Below, one piece after another: positions 28,095 through 37,339 of a stretch of DNA of 64,000 bases. Below the pieces are notes generated by a model that was given only the letters and a program-made list of their open reading frames with translations, was not told the origin of the DNA and did not search any database. Each line of letters begins with the position of its first letter. Position 1 is the first letter of the stretch. Source of the stretch: Arsenicicoccus sp. oral taxon 190 (GTDB taxonomy: Bacteria > Actinomycetota > Actinomycetes > Actinomycetales > Dermatophilaceae); assembly GCF_001189535.1 (NCBI RefSeq), contig NZ_CP012070.1, forward strand, positions 558,001 to 622,000, in the 5' to 3' direction. The translations under genes and the position numbers were made by a program.

Positions 28095-28732
28095 TGCAGG
28101 TTCACGTGGCCGATCACCCGCTCATCAACCACAAGCTCACCTACCTGCGCGACAAGCGCACCGACAGCCCGACCTTCCGGCGGCTGGCCGAGGAGCTCGT
28201 GACGCTGCTGGCCTACGAGGCGACGCGCGAGGTGCGGGTCGAGCCGATCGACATCGAGACGCCCGTGGCGCCGACCAAGGGCATCAAGCTCGCCAACCCC
28301 AAGCCCGTCATCGTGCCCATCCTGCGCGCCGGGCTGGGCATGCTCGAGGGCATGGTGCGGCTGCTGCCGAGCGCCGAGGTCGGGTTCCTCGGGATGGTGC
28401 GCGACGAGGAGACGCTCGAGGTCAGCGCCTACGCCAACCGCCTGCCGGAGTCGCTGCACGGCCGCCAGGTCTTCGTCGTCGACCCGATGCTCGCGACCGG
28501 GCACACGCTGGTCATGGCCTTCGAGTTCCTGCGCGACCTGGGCGCCGACGACATCACCGCCGTCTGCCTGCTCGCCGCGCCCGAGGGGATCGAGCACGTG
28601 CGCGACTCCATCACCGACATCGGCATCCCGGTGCGGCTCGTCACCGGCGCGATCGACGAGCGCCTCAACGAGCACGGCTACATCGTCCCCGGGCTCGGCG
28701 ACGCGGGAGACCGGCTCTACGGCGTCGTCTGA
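28094..28732 (+). CDS. upp: Uracil phosphoribosyltransferase
   Basis: 212 residues. It salvages uracil with PRPP to give UMP. The PRPP-binding loop is VFVVDPMLATGHT, IVPILRAGLGMLEGM is conserved, and the uracil-binding C-terminal region is NEHGYIVPGLGDAGDRLYG. Length is standard. The leaderless promoter fixes the start at 28094. Divergent from tadA. Confidence 0.97.
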   Translation: MQVHVADHPLINHKLTYLRDKRTDSPTFRRLAEELVTLLAYEATREVRVEPIDIETPVAPTKGIKLANPKPVIVPILRAGLGMLEGMVRLLPSAEVGFLGMVRDEETLEVSAYANRLPESLHGRQVFVVDPMLATGHTLVMAFEFLRDLGADDITAVCLLAAPEGIEHVRDSITDIGIPVRLVTGAIDERLNEHGYIVPGLGDAGDRLYGVV

Positions 28733-28910
28733 GCCGAGCCGTATGCCGCGGCCCGCCACCCGGCCCCACCGCCGTGATCGCGCCGCGACCCGCCCGTTAT
28801 CCAATCTCGACCACGACCGGCGGCGAGCCGCTCGGCGACGGGACCGGCTGCGCTGCTTGACTGGTCGCTGATCCCTGCCCCTGCAGCGCCCCCAGCAAGG
28901 AGCCCACCTC

Positions 28911-29081
28911 GTGAACCCGAAGATCAAGAAGGTCCTTCTGTGGCTGCTCGTCGCGTTCCTGATCTACGCGATCATCGTGTCGCCCGACCGAGCCGCTGAC
29001 ATTGTGCGCACCGTCTGGGACATCCTCGTCCAGGCCGTCCAGTCGCTCGGCCGCTTCTTCGACAAGCTGCTCAACCGCTGA
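28911..29081 (+). CDS. Small membrane protein, 56 residues
   Basis: GTG at 28911 with AAGGAG about 8 nt upstream opens a 57-codon frame. The product starts MNPKIKKVLLWLLVAFLIYA, a single N-terminal membrane helix, followed by an amphipathic helix (RAADIVRTVWDILVQAVQSL) and a basic end GRFFDKLLNR. It is 12 bp upstream of the PH-domain gene on the same strand, so the two are probably cotranscribed. The function is unknown; a small partner of the PH-domain membrane protein is a guess. Confidence 0.72.
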   Translation: MNPKIKKVLLWLLVAFLIYAIIVSPDRAADIVRTVWDILVQAVQSLGRFFDKLLNR

Positions 29082-29093
29082 CCCGGAGCCGAC

Positions 29094-30188
29094 GTGGACC
29101 CGTCTGACGAGCCGCAGCTGCCACCGTCGGTGCGCCGCCGCTACGTCCTGGACGGGGAGCAGCTGGTCGTGGCGATCCACCAGCACCCCGTCGTCGTCGC
29201 CGAGCCCGTCGCGACCGCGCTGGCCGTGCTGGTGCTGGTCATCGCCGTGGACGCCAACGTGAGCGGCACGGCCGCCAACGTCGTGGACGTCCTGTGGTGG
29301 GTGTGGTTCGCGGCGGTGGCGCGGGCGGTCTGGATGGTGTGGGAGTGGCGCAAGCAGTGGGTCATCGCCACGGACAAGCGGCTGATGATGACCTACGGCT
29401 TCATCATCCGCAAGGTCGCGATGATGCCGCTGTCCAAGGTCACCGACATGTCCTACCACCGCTCGATCGCGGGGCGGATCTTCGGGTGGGGGACCTTCGT
29501 GATGGAGTCGGCCGGGCAGCAGCAGGCCCTGTCCGAGATCAAGTTCGTGCCGCAGCCGGACCACAACTACCGGGCCCTGTGCGCCGAGATCTTCGGCGTC
29601 GAGGACCGCGAACGCGTGACCGATGTCGACGAGGACGTGCAGGAGGCCCACGACTGGCCGGACGAGCACGACGGCGACCGGTGGGGCGATGTCGTGCAGG
29701 TCGAGCCCGGGCCGGCCCGGATGCAGCGGGTCGCCGGGCACCGCAACGGCTCCACCTGGCGAGACGAGGACGACCGGTATGCCGCACGCGACGGGGGCGG
29801 TCGTCGCAGCGACGGAGGTCGCGGGGAGCGGGAGCGCGACGGCTGGGATCGCGGGGAGCGGGATCGCGACGGCAGGGATCGCGACGGCAGGGATCGCCGG
29901 GACCGGGGTCCCGGGGACCGGGATCGCGGGGATCGTGGCCAGGGCCGGTGGCGCGGCGAGCGCGACGCGGCACGAGGCCGGGACACCCGCCGGGGCTACT
30001 TTCCGCCGCGGGACGGCCACGACACCGCCGACCTGCCCGTCGTCCAGCCGCCGCTGGCCCAGGACGCTGAGGCCCGGGAGCTCCTCTCGAGCTGGGAACG
30101 CTTCGCCGAGCGCTACGACCGCAAGCCGGAGCGCGGCTACGACAGCGGCACCTCCATCTACCGCAGCGGCGACGACCCGCTGTCCTGA
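29094..30188 (+). CDS. PH domain-containing membrane protein with Arg/Asp-repeat tail
   Basis: 364 residues. Two membrane helices (about 38-80) are followed by a bacterial PH (bPH2, YdbS-like) domain (WVIATDKRLMMTYGFI, MPLSKVTDMSYHRSI, FGWGTFVMESAGQQQ). Residues about 235-300 are a low-complexity Arg/Asp/Gly stretch with units such as RDRDGRDRDGRDR, encoded by tandem 15-bp repeats of GGATCGCGACGGCAG type. A conserved-looking end (ARELLSSWERFAERYD) follows. The GTG at 29094 is used. Function unknown; the PH fold suggests membrane or protein binding. Confidence 0.8.
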   Translation: MDPSDEPQLPPSVRRRYVLDGEQLVVAIHQHPVVVAEPVATALAVLVLVIAVDANVSGTAANVVDVLWWVWFAAVARAVWMVWEWRKQWVIATDKRLMMTYGFIIRKVAMMPLSKVTDMSYHRSIAGRIFGWGTFVMESAGQQQALSEIKFVPQPDHNYRALCAEIFGVEDRERVTDVDEDVQEAHDWPDEHDGDRWGDVVQVEPGPARMQRVAGHRNGSTWRDEDDRYAARDGGGRRSDGGRGERERDGWDRGERDRDGRDRDGRDRRDRGPGDRDRGDRGQGRWRGERDAARGRDTRRGYFPPRDGHDTADLPVVQPPLAQDAEARELLSSWERFAERYDRKPERGYDSGTSIYRSGDDPLS

Positions 30189-30240
30189 CGGCTCCCCGTA
30201 GCCCTCGCCCGGCCGAACCGCCCCCAGCCGCCTCGCGTCC

Positions 30241-30351
30241 TCCCGACCCCGCCCCACATCGGGTGGACTTCACCACCGAACACCACGGTCAAACCCACCC
30301 ACTGCCCCACCACGCCTCCGCCACCCCGACCACGACGGTGGATCCCACCCG
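30241..30351. repeat. Left flanking repeat block of the first AbiEi/DUF559-like gene
   Basis: 30254-30300 matches 31454-31500 at about 37 of 47 positions (CGGGTGG, CACCACCGA and CAAACCCACCC shared), exactly 1200 bp apart in direct orientation. The block also contains GGTGGATCCCACCCG (30337-30351), an inverse relative of the CGGGTGG..CACC unit, so it can fold on itself. Confidence 0.6.
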
Positions 30352-30356
30352 CTGTC

Positions 30357-30406
30357 TGTCCACAGGCGAGCCCGGCGACGCGGCGATCCGCGCACTCGTC
30401 CACAGG
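30357..30406. promoter_or_regulatory. Two GTCCACAGG boxes upstream of the first AbiEi/DUF559-like gene
   Basis: GTCCACAGG occurs at 30358-30366 and 30398-30406, 40 bp apart. The homologous gene at 57902 has two inverse copies (CCTGTGGA) in the same position. Presumed regulatory; no factor assigned. Confidence 0.4.
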
Positions 30407-30456
30407 GGGAGCAGGTCGACGCCACAGCGGGACGCGGCTCCGTCACGCTGAGCGGC

Positions 30457-31437
30457 ATGCACCCCCGGACCGCCATACCGCCGCATCTCTTGCAGCTGGC
30501 CGAGCGTCGCGGCGGCCTGCTCGCGCGCGCCGAGCTGTTGGCAGCAGGTCTGTCCCGCCCGTCGGTGGACGGGGTGGCCGCGCGAGCGACCACCGTGCTG
30601 CCCGGCATCTATCTCGTGAGCGGCGCGTCCAACAACCGCGCGCCCTTGGACGCAGAGCGCCGGGCCTGGGCTGGGGTGCTGCATGCCGGCCGCGGCGCCG
30701 CGCTCGCCGGGCGTGCGGCGGGGCACCACCTCGGGCTGCTCGACCGGCCGCCGGCCATCATCGAGATCGCCGTGCCGCATCGCCGGACCATCGCGCCGCA
30801 ATCCGGTTACGCGTTCGTGCGGCACCGTCCCGACGTCCACGCCGAACCACTGCCGCGAGACCTTCCGACCTTGCGCGTCGAGGACGTCGTGCTGGACCTG
30901 GCTGCGACGGGCAGCGACAGCGACGCGATCGGGTTCCTGACTGCGGCCTGCCAACGTGGCCTCACCCAGGCGCCCCGACTCCTCGCGCGGCTGGGCGCCC
31001 GCCGTCGCCATCCGCGCCGGGCGCTGCTCGTCGCGGTGCTCGAGGATGTGGCCACCGGCACCGCGAGCCATCTCGAGCACGGGTATGTCACCCACGTCGA
31101 GCGGGCCCATCGGTTGCCGCCGGCCACGCGGCAGTTCGTGGTGCCCGGCACCGGCCATCGCAGAGACGGAGCCTACGAGCGGGAACGACTCCTGCTCGAG
31201 CACGACGGATCTGCGTTCCACGACGGGATGTTCCGTCTGGCCGACCTCGCGCTGGACACCGAGCACCTGGGTCTCGGCTGGTCGACGATCCGCACCAGCC
31301 ATCAGCTGGTCTTCACCCAGGCGTGCGAGCTGGCAATGCGCATCGACACCGCCCGGGTCGCGCGGGGTGGCCGGCCCTGCTTCACCCCGTGCCGCCGCTA
31401 CCCGCCCGGTATGGCGGGACGCCCGCTCGCCGCCTGA
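30457..31437 (+). CDS. AbiEi-like winged-helix plus DUF559/Vsr-like nuclease domain protein
   Basis: 326 residues. The N-terminal 60 residues (LLQLAERRGGLLARAELLAA, RATTVLPGIYLVSG) resemble the AbiEi-type antitoxin winged helix. The C-terminal third (SHLEHGYVTHVERAHRLP, RDGAYERERLLLEHDGSAFH, RLADLALDTEHLGLGWSTIR) resembles DUF559/Vsr-fold endonuclease domains, though the acidic residues are only partly canonical. I recall this architecture as multi-copy in actinobacteria, with unknown function. A homologue with the same architecture lies at 57902-58819. No AbiEii toxin is adjacent. Repeats flank the gene on both sides. Confidence 0.7.
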   Translation: MHPRTAIPPHLLQLAERRGGLLARAELLAAGLSRPSVDGVAARATTVLPGIYLVSGASNNRAPLDAERRAWAGVLHAGRGAALAGRAAGHHLGLLDRPPAIIEIAVPHRRTIAPQSGYAFVRHRPDVHAEPLPRDLPTLRVEDVVLDLAATGSDSDAIGFLTAACQRGLTQAPRLLARLGARRRHPRRALLVAVLEDVATGTASHLEHGYVTHVERAHRLPPATRQFVVPGTGHRRDGAYERERLLLEHDGSAFHDGMFRLADLALDTEHLGLGWSTIRTSHQLVFTQACELAMRIDTARVARGGRPCFTPCRRYPPGMAGRPLAA

Positions 31438-31453
31438 GCACGCCCAACCCCGA

Positions 31454-31504
31454 CCACACCGGGTGGGAAGCACCACCGACGACGCCGGACAAACCCACCC
31501 GATC
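31454..31504. repeat. Right flanking repeat block of the first AbiEi/DUF559-like gene
   Basis: Direct-repeat partner of 30254-30300. Its ends CGGGTGGG and CCCACCCG are inverse of each other, so the block can form a hairpin. It starts 17 bp after the gene's stop codon and may also act as terminator against the convergent pntAB operon. Confidence 0.55.
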
Positions 31505-31563
31505 CCCGGCGACCGCCGCCACCACGTGCCGCAGCGGTGCCCCGCAGCCCGCCCGAGCCGCCG

Positions 31564-32958
<1,395 letters not shown>

Positions 32959-32961
32959 CGG

Positions 32962-34530
32962 TCAGCCCCTCCGGAACATCGAGAGCATGCGCTGGGTCAC
33001 CGTGAAGCCGCCGAAGATGTTGATGCTGGCGACGAGGACGGCGGCGAAGGCCAGCACGTTGACCACGAGGTCGCCGCGGCCGAGCTGGGCGAGCGCCCCC
33101 ACGATGATGATGCCGCTGATGGCGTTGGTGACCGACATCAGGGGCGTGTGCAGCGCGTGGTGGACGTTGCCGATGACGTAGTAGCCGACCACGCAGGCCA
33201 GCATGAAGACCATGAAGTGGCCGAGGAAGGACGGAGGCGCGGAGGCGGCGAGCGCGAGGAAGGCCACCAGTCCGAGCACGGCCAGCACGGGACGCACGTA
33301 TGGCGCCCGCGGCCTGGGTGCAGCCGCCTCGGGCGGGGCGGCGACGGTCGCGCCGCCCGCGGTCGCGCCGGCGCCGGCACCCGTGGCCGGGGGTGGGGCC
33401 GCCGAGACCCGGATCGGTGGGGGCGGCCACAGGACCTCCCCCTGCAGCACGACCGTCATGCCGCGCTGCACGACGTCCTCCATGTCGAGGACCATCTGCC
33501 CGTCCTTGCCGGGCGTGATGAGCGTGGTGAGGTTGACCAGGTTGGTGGCGTAGAGCTGCGACGCCTGCCCGGGCAGCCGGGCGGGCAGGTCGGTGTAGCC
33601 GATGATCGTGACGCCGTGGTCGGTAACGACCTTCTGGTCGGGGACGCTGCCCTCGACGTTGCCGCCGGTGGCGGCGGCCATGTCGACGATGACCGACCCG
33701 GGTCGCATCGCGGCGACCATGTCGGCGGTGATGAGGCGGGGCGCCGGCCGGCCGGGGATCAGGGCCGTGGTGATGACGATGTCGCTCGCGGGCACGGCCT
33801 CGGCGTAGAGCCGCCGCGCCGCCACGTCGTAGGCCTCGGAGGTCTCGCGGGCGTAGCCGTCGGTGGACACCTGCTGCTCGCCCACGTCGACGTGCAGGAA
33901 CTCCCCACCCATCGACTCGACCTGCTCGGCGACCTCGGCGCGGGCGTCGGTGGCCCGGACCACGGCGCCGAGCGAGACGGCGGTGCCGATGGCGGACAGG
34001 CCCGCGACCCCGGCCCCGGCGACGAGGACGGTGGCCGGCGGGACCTTGCCCGCGGCCGTGACCTGCCCCGTGAAGAACCGGCCAAACTCGTGGGCCGCCT
34101 CCACCACGGCGCGGTAGCCGGAGATGTTGGCCATGGAGCTCAGCACGTCGAGCGCCTGCGCGCGGGAGATCCGCGGCACGGCGTCGGTCGCGAGCACGGT
34201 GAGGCGGCGCGCGGCCAGCTCCTGCAGCAGCTCCGGGTGCAGGGCCGGGCCGACCAGGCTGACCAGGGTGGCGCCCTCCCGCAGCTGGTCCAGCTCGTCG
34301 CGGGTGGGGGCGTTGATCTTGTAGACGGCGTCGGCGGCCCACGTGGTGGCGCGTTCGGCGACCGTGGCTCCAGCGTCGGCATACGCCCGGTCGTCGACGC
34401 TGGCGAGGGCGCCGGCGCCGGTCTCCACCACGACGTCGTAGCCGAGGCGGACCAGCTGCTCGACGCTGGTGGGCGTGGCGGCCACGCGGGTCTCGCCGGG
34501 CACCGTCTCGCGAGGGATGCCGATCTGCAT
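32962..34530 (-). CDS. pntA: Re/Si-specific NAD(P) transhydrogenase subunit alpha (fused form)
   Basis: 522 residues. The N-terminal NAD-binding domain starts MQIGIPRETVPGETRVAATP and contains VLVAGAGVAGLSAIGTAVSL. A Pro/Ala linker (about 375-410) leads to four membrane helices, including PLMSVTNAISGIIIVGALAQ. Many actinobacteria split this subunit in two; here it is a single fused protein. It has an AAGGAAGG ribosome binding site. TACAGT on the minus strand (34597-34602) is a possible -10 box. Confidence 0.94.
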   Translation of the reverse strand: MQIGIPRETVPGETRVAATPTSVEQLVRLGYDVVVETGAGALASVDDRAYADAGATVAERATTWAADAVYKINAPTRDELDQLREGATLVSLVGPALHPELLQELAARRLTVLATDAVPRISRAQALDVLSSMANISGYRAVVEAAHEFGRFFTGQVTAAGKVPPATVLVAGAGVAGLSAIGTAVSLGAVVRATDARAEVAEQVESMGGEFLHVDVGEQQVSTDGYARETSEAYDVAARRLYAEAVPASDIVITTALIPGRPAPRLITADMVAAMRPGSVIVDMAAATGGNVEGSVPDQKVVTDHGVTIIGYTDLPARLPGQASQLYATNLVNLTTLITPGKDGQMVLDMEDVVQRGMTVVLQGEVLWPPPPIRVSAAPPPATGAGAGATAGGATVAAPPEAAAPRPRAPYVRPVLAVLGLVAFLALAASAPPSFLGHFMVFMLACVVGYYVIGNVHHALHTPLMSVTNAISGIIIVGALAQLGRGDLVVNVLAFAAVLVASINIFGGFTVTQRMLSMFRRG

Positions 34531-34638
34531 GGGCGGGCCTTCCGTCGAAGGGGAGGCACCTCGTGGGCGCCTCGCCGCGGCGTCGCGGGCGCCCTCACTG
34601 TATGTCCATGCCCGGGCCCGGATGACGGCGCACCCCCC

Positions 34639-34682
34639 GTCAGGCCGTGGTCAGGTCGTGGTCAAGTCGTGGTCAAGTCTCA
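34639..34682. repeat. 11-bp tandem repeat spanning the stop codon of the DUF4184 gene
   Basis: Four copies of an 11-bp unit (GTCAGGCCGTG, GTCAGGTCGTG, GTCAAGTCGTG, GTCAAGTCTCA) starting at 34639, 34650, 34661 and 34672. The last contains the gene's stop codon (TCA, 34673-34675), so each extra copy carries another TCA. Confidence 0.8.
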
Positions 34683-35455
34683 GAGGGTTGCTCCGCCGCC
34701 TCGGCCCGGGCTCGGGCGAGGTGCCAGCCGACCGCGGCGACGAGCAGGACCCCACCCATGAGGAGCACCCCGAGCGTCGCGACGTGGTAGGCCACCTGAT
34801 GCGTCCCGACCCCCGCCACGGCCGCGACTGTCGCGGCCGACACCACCACTCCGGTCGCCAGCGCCGCCGCGCGCGCGATCCACGGCGCGTATGCCGGGCA
34901 CCGCCGTGGCCGCTCGACGACGGGTGAGCGCCACCAGCCGAGCGCGGTCACGGCGCCCAGCACGAGCAGGCCGCCCGCGCCGCCGGCCAGCTGCAGCCAC
35001 GCGGTGCCGGGCAGGCCGAGGTGGGTCTGCGCCAGCCACGACACGTGGGTGGCGCCCCACCGCCCCGGGTGGGTGAGCTCGTCGACGCCCACGTGGCTGG
35101 CCGCGCCGAGCACCACCGCGAGGACCACCGTCAGCCCGGCCACCGGCCCCCGCGGGCCGGGGCCGACCAGGGCGTGCGCCCGCCGCCGGACGGCGTCGGG
35201 CAGCGCGTCGTGCACCGGTGCGCGCAGGAGCCACTCCCAGACCGCCCAGAGCGCCAGGCCGAGCGCGAGGTCGAGGGTGACGATGCCGACCGCGGAGTGG
35301 GTGTGGGCATACCGCCCGGCCACCGGGACCGGCCCGACGGCTGCCGCGTAGAGCGGCAGGTCCGGCGCCATCGAGCCCGCCGCCAGGGCGGCGACGGGGA
35401 GCCCGAGCCGGCGCAGCGGCAACGCGAAGGCGGGGTGGGCCAGGGTGAAGGGCAC
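34673..35455 (-). CDS. DUF4184 family membrane protein (metal-dependent hydrolase-like)
   Basis: 260 residues with about six membrane helices. The N-terminus MPFTLAHPAFALPLRRL and the later YAHTHSAVGIVTLD and SHVGVDELTHPGRWGATHVS are the His/Asp motifs characteristic of DUF4184, related in pattern to YdjM/phospholipase C-like inner-membrane hydrolases. Role unknown. It stands alone between pntA and the cbi operon; its 3' end is tandemly duplicated. Confidence 0.8.
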   Translation of the reverse strand: MPFTLAHPAFALPLRRLGLPVAALAAGSMAPDLPLYAAAVGPVPVAGRYAHTHSAVGIVTLDLALGLALWAVWEWLLRAPVHDALPDAVRRRAHALVGPGPRGPVAGLTVVLAVVLGAASHVGVDELTHPGRWGATHVSWLAQTHLGLPGTAWLQLAGGAGGLLVLGAVTALGWWRSPVVERPRRCPAYAPWIARAAALATGVVVSAATVAAVAGVGTHQVAYHVATLGVLLMGGVLLVAAVGWHLARARAEAAEQPSET

Positions 35456-35619
35456 ACCCCCAGCATGCCGTCACCGGCTGGGGCCTCCCGGGAGGTCGCG
35501 GCGAGCCACTGGTCACCACCGAGGGTGTCGGGATCCGCCGACTGTGTCCGAATTGTGTCCGATCCAGGTCACAGGTTGATAGCGTGACGAGTGAGGGGCT
35601 CCTCGCGTCGGTTCAGGGG

Positions 35620-35648
35620 GCTCGTGGCACATCGGGGGCGTCACGAGC
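35620..35648. terminator. Hairpin downstream of the cbiMQO operon
   Basis: GCTCGTG (35620-35626) and CACGAGC (35642-35648) are perfect 7-bp arms, 27 bp beyond the cbiO stop. The 220-bp gap 35456-35675 also holds a TGTGTCCGA direct repeat (about 35544-35563); nothing else recognised. Confidence 0.35.
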
Positions 35649-35675
35649 AGCATGCGAGGGGCCTCTCGCCCCGCC

Positions 35676-36488
35676 TCAGGCGCCCGGCACCGACAGGGGG
35701 TCGAAGCCGTAGGGCAGCTCGAGCCGGTGGGCCCGCATCAGCTCGTCGTCGGCCAGCAGGTCCCGGGTGGGCCCGTCGGCCACGATCCGGCCGTCGTCGA
35801 GCAGCAGCGAGCGTGGGCACAGCTGCAGGGCGTAGGGCAGGTCGTGCGTGACCATCAGCATCGCCACGTCGAGGGACGTGAGGATCTCGCTCAGCTCGCG
35901 CCGGCTCGCCGGGTCCAGGTTGGAGGACGGCTCGTCCAGCACCAGCACGTCGGGCTGCATCGCGAGCACCGTGGCGACCGCGACCCGGCGCCGCTGGCCG
36001 AAGGACAGGTGGTGCGGCGGCCGGTCCACCACGTCCTGCATCCCGACCTGCGCGAGCGCCCAGCGCACCCGCTCGTCGAGCTCGGCGCCGCGCAGCCCCA
36101 GGTTGTGGGGGCCGAAGGCGACGTCGTCGCCGACCGTGGGCATGAAGAGCTGGTCGTCGGGGTCCTGGAAGACGATCCCGACCCGGCGGCGCACGTCGGC
36201 GAGCGACTCGCGCCGCAGCGGCACCCCGGCCACCGTGACGGCGCCGGTGCCGGTGCCTCCGCTGACCGCCCCGAGGATGCCGTTGAGGTGGAGCAGCAGG
36301 GTCGTCTTGCCGGCGCCGTTGGGGCCGAGCAGCGCCACCCGCTCCCCCGGCGCGACCTGCAGGTCGACGCCGAAGAGCACCTGCCGCCCGTCGGGGTAGG
36401 CGAAGGCTAGGCGGGACACGTCCAGCGCGGCGGGAGCAGCGTCCGCCGCGGGAACGGCGGCCGCAGCAGTGGCGGACGGGTCGGTCAT
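35676..36488 (-). CDS. cbiO: ECF cobalt/nickel transporter ATP-binding protein
   Basis: 270 residues. The energising ATPase of an energy-coupling-factor importer for Ni2+ or Co2+. Walker A is GPNGAGKTT (about 55-63), the signature HHLSFGQRRRVAVA, Walker B VLVLDEPSSNLDP, and the switch region is MLMVTHDLPYAL. The ATG overlaps the cbiQ stop codon (ATGA), so it is translationally coupled. Last gene of the operon. Confidence 0.93.
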   Translation of the reverse strand: MTDPSATAAAAVPAADAAPAALDVSRLAFAYPDGRQVLFGVDLQVAPGERVALLGPNGAGKTTLLLHLNGILGAVSGGTGTGAVTVAGVPLRRESLADVRRRVGIVFQDPDDQLFMPTVGDDVAFGPHNLGLRGAELDERVRWALAQVGMQDVVDRPPHHLSFGQRRRVAVATVLAMQPDVLVLDEPSSNLDPASRRELSEILTSLDVAMLMVTHDLPYALQLCPRSLLLDDGRIVADGPTRDLLADDELMRAHRLELPYGFDPLSVPGA

Positions 36489-37339
36489 CGGGGCGCGAGC
36501 AGGAGCCATCCCGCCCAGAGTACGGCCGCGGCCAGCGGCAGCAGGAGTCCGCGGGTCCACTCGGCGGCCGTCGCGGCGCGCGCCGAGGTGGCCGACGGCA
36601 GGCGGCCGGCATACGCGCGGGCCAGCATGGCCTGGTGCACCCGCTCGCCGCGCTCGTAGGAGCGGACGAAGAGGGCGCCGGCTCCCCCGGCGACCGCGAC
36701 GAGGTGGCCGGTCCGGCCACCGGTGTAGCCGCGCGACTCGCGAGCCACGCGCATCCGGTGCAGGTCACCGGTCACGACCCCGAGGTAGCGGACCATGAAG
36801 GTCAGGATCGCGACGAACGCCGACGGGAGCCGGAGCCGGTCCAGCCCGGCGATGAGCTCGCGCGGCGAGGTGGTCGAGGCGAGGACGACGGCGGCGAGCA
36901 CCCCGAGGGTCGCCTTGGCCAGCATGGTGCCTGCGGCGACGAGCCCCGGCACGGACAGCGGTATGCCGAGGACCCTGACCTGCGGACCCGTCGCGACCAG
37001 CGGCGTCACCAGCGCGAAGAGGACGAACGGTGTCTCGACGAGGAGCCGCCGCAGCACGTGGGACCAGGGCAGCCGCGCCGCCAGGACGACCCCGACGAGC
37101 AGGATCGCGTCGGCCAGCAGCAGCCACCAGGCACCCTGGGGGGCGGCCACGACGACCACGGCGAAGGCCACGAGGACCACCACCTTCACCTGGGCGGGCA
37201 GCCGGTGGACGAGGGTGTCGCCGGGGATGACCAGGCCTTCCTCGCCGGGGCCGCCACCGTGCTGGTGACCGTGGGCGGTCGCGTCGAGGACGATCCGGTC
37301 CTGCGGGTCCAGGGGACGCCGGATGGCCGTCGCGCTCAC
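36485..37339 (-). CDS. cbiQ: ECF cobalt/nickel transporter transmembrane protein
   Basis: 284 residues, the scaffold membrane subunit (T component) that couples CbiO to CbiM. It has about five membrane helices. The Ala-Arg-Gly/Ser type coupling motifs are RMRVARESRGYT and QAMLARAYAGRLP. The GTG start (37337-37339) overlaps the cbiM stop by the GTGA arrangement; the frame runs open far upstream, but that part is antisense-like shadow of cbiM coding. Confidence 0.92.
   Translation of the reverse strand: MSATAIRRPLDPQDRIVLDATAHGHQHGGGPGEEGLVIPGDTLVHRLPAQVKVVVLVAFAVVVVAAPQGAWWLLLADAILLVGVVLAARLPWSHVLRRLLVETPFVLFALVTPLVATGPQVRVLGIPLSVPGLVAAGTMLAKATLGVLAAVVLASTTSPRELIAGLDRLRLPSAFVAILTFMVRYLGVVTGDLHRMRVARESRGYTGGRTGHLVAVAGGAGALFVRSYERGERVHQAMLARAYAGRLPSATSARAATAAEWTRGLLLPLAAAVLWAGWLLLAPR

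Noticed and set aside
30457..31437. AbiE toxin-antitoxin pair
   Set aside because: Only the AbiEi-like winged helix is present, fused to a nuclease-like domain; no AbiEii nucleotidyltransferase gene is adjacent here or at 57902.
35582..35707. Short plus-strand frame of about 42 codons starting with GTG after a TAGC-like box
   Set aside because: It runs into the cbiO 3' end on the opposite strand, has no ribosome binding site and overlaps a hairpin; not supported as a gene.
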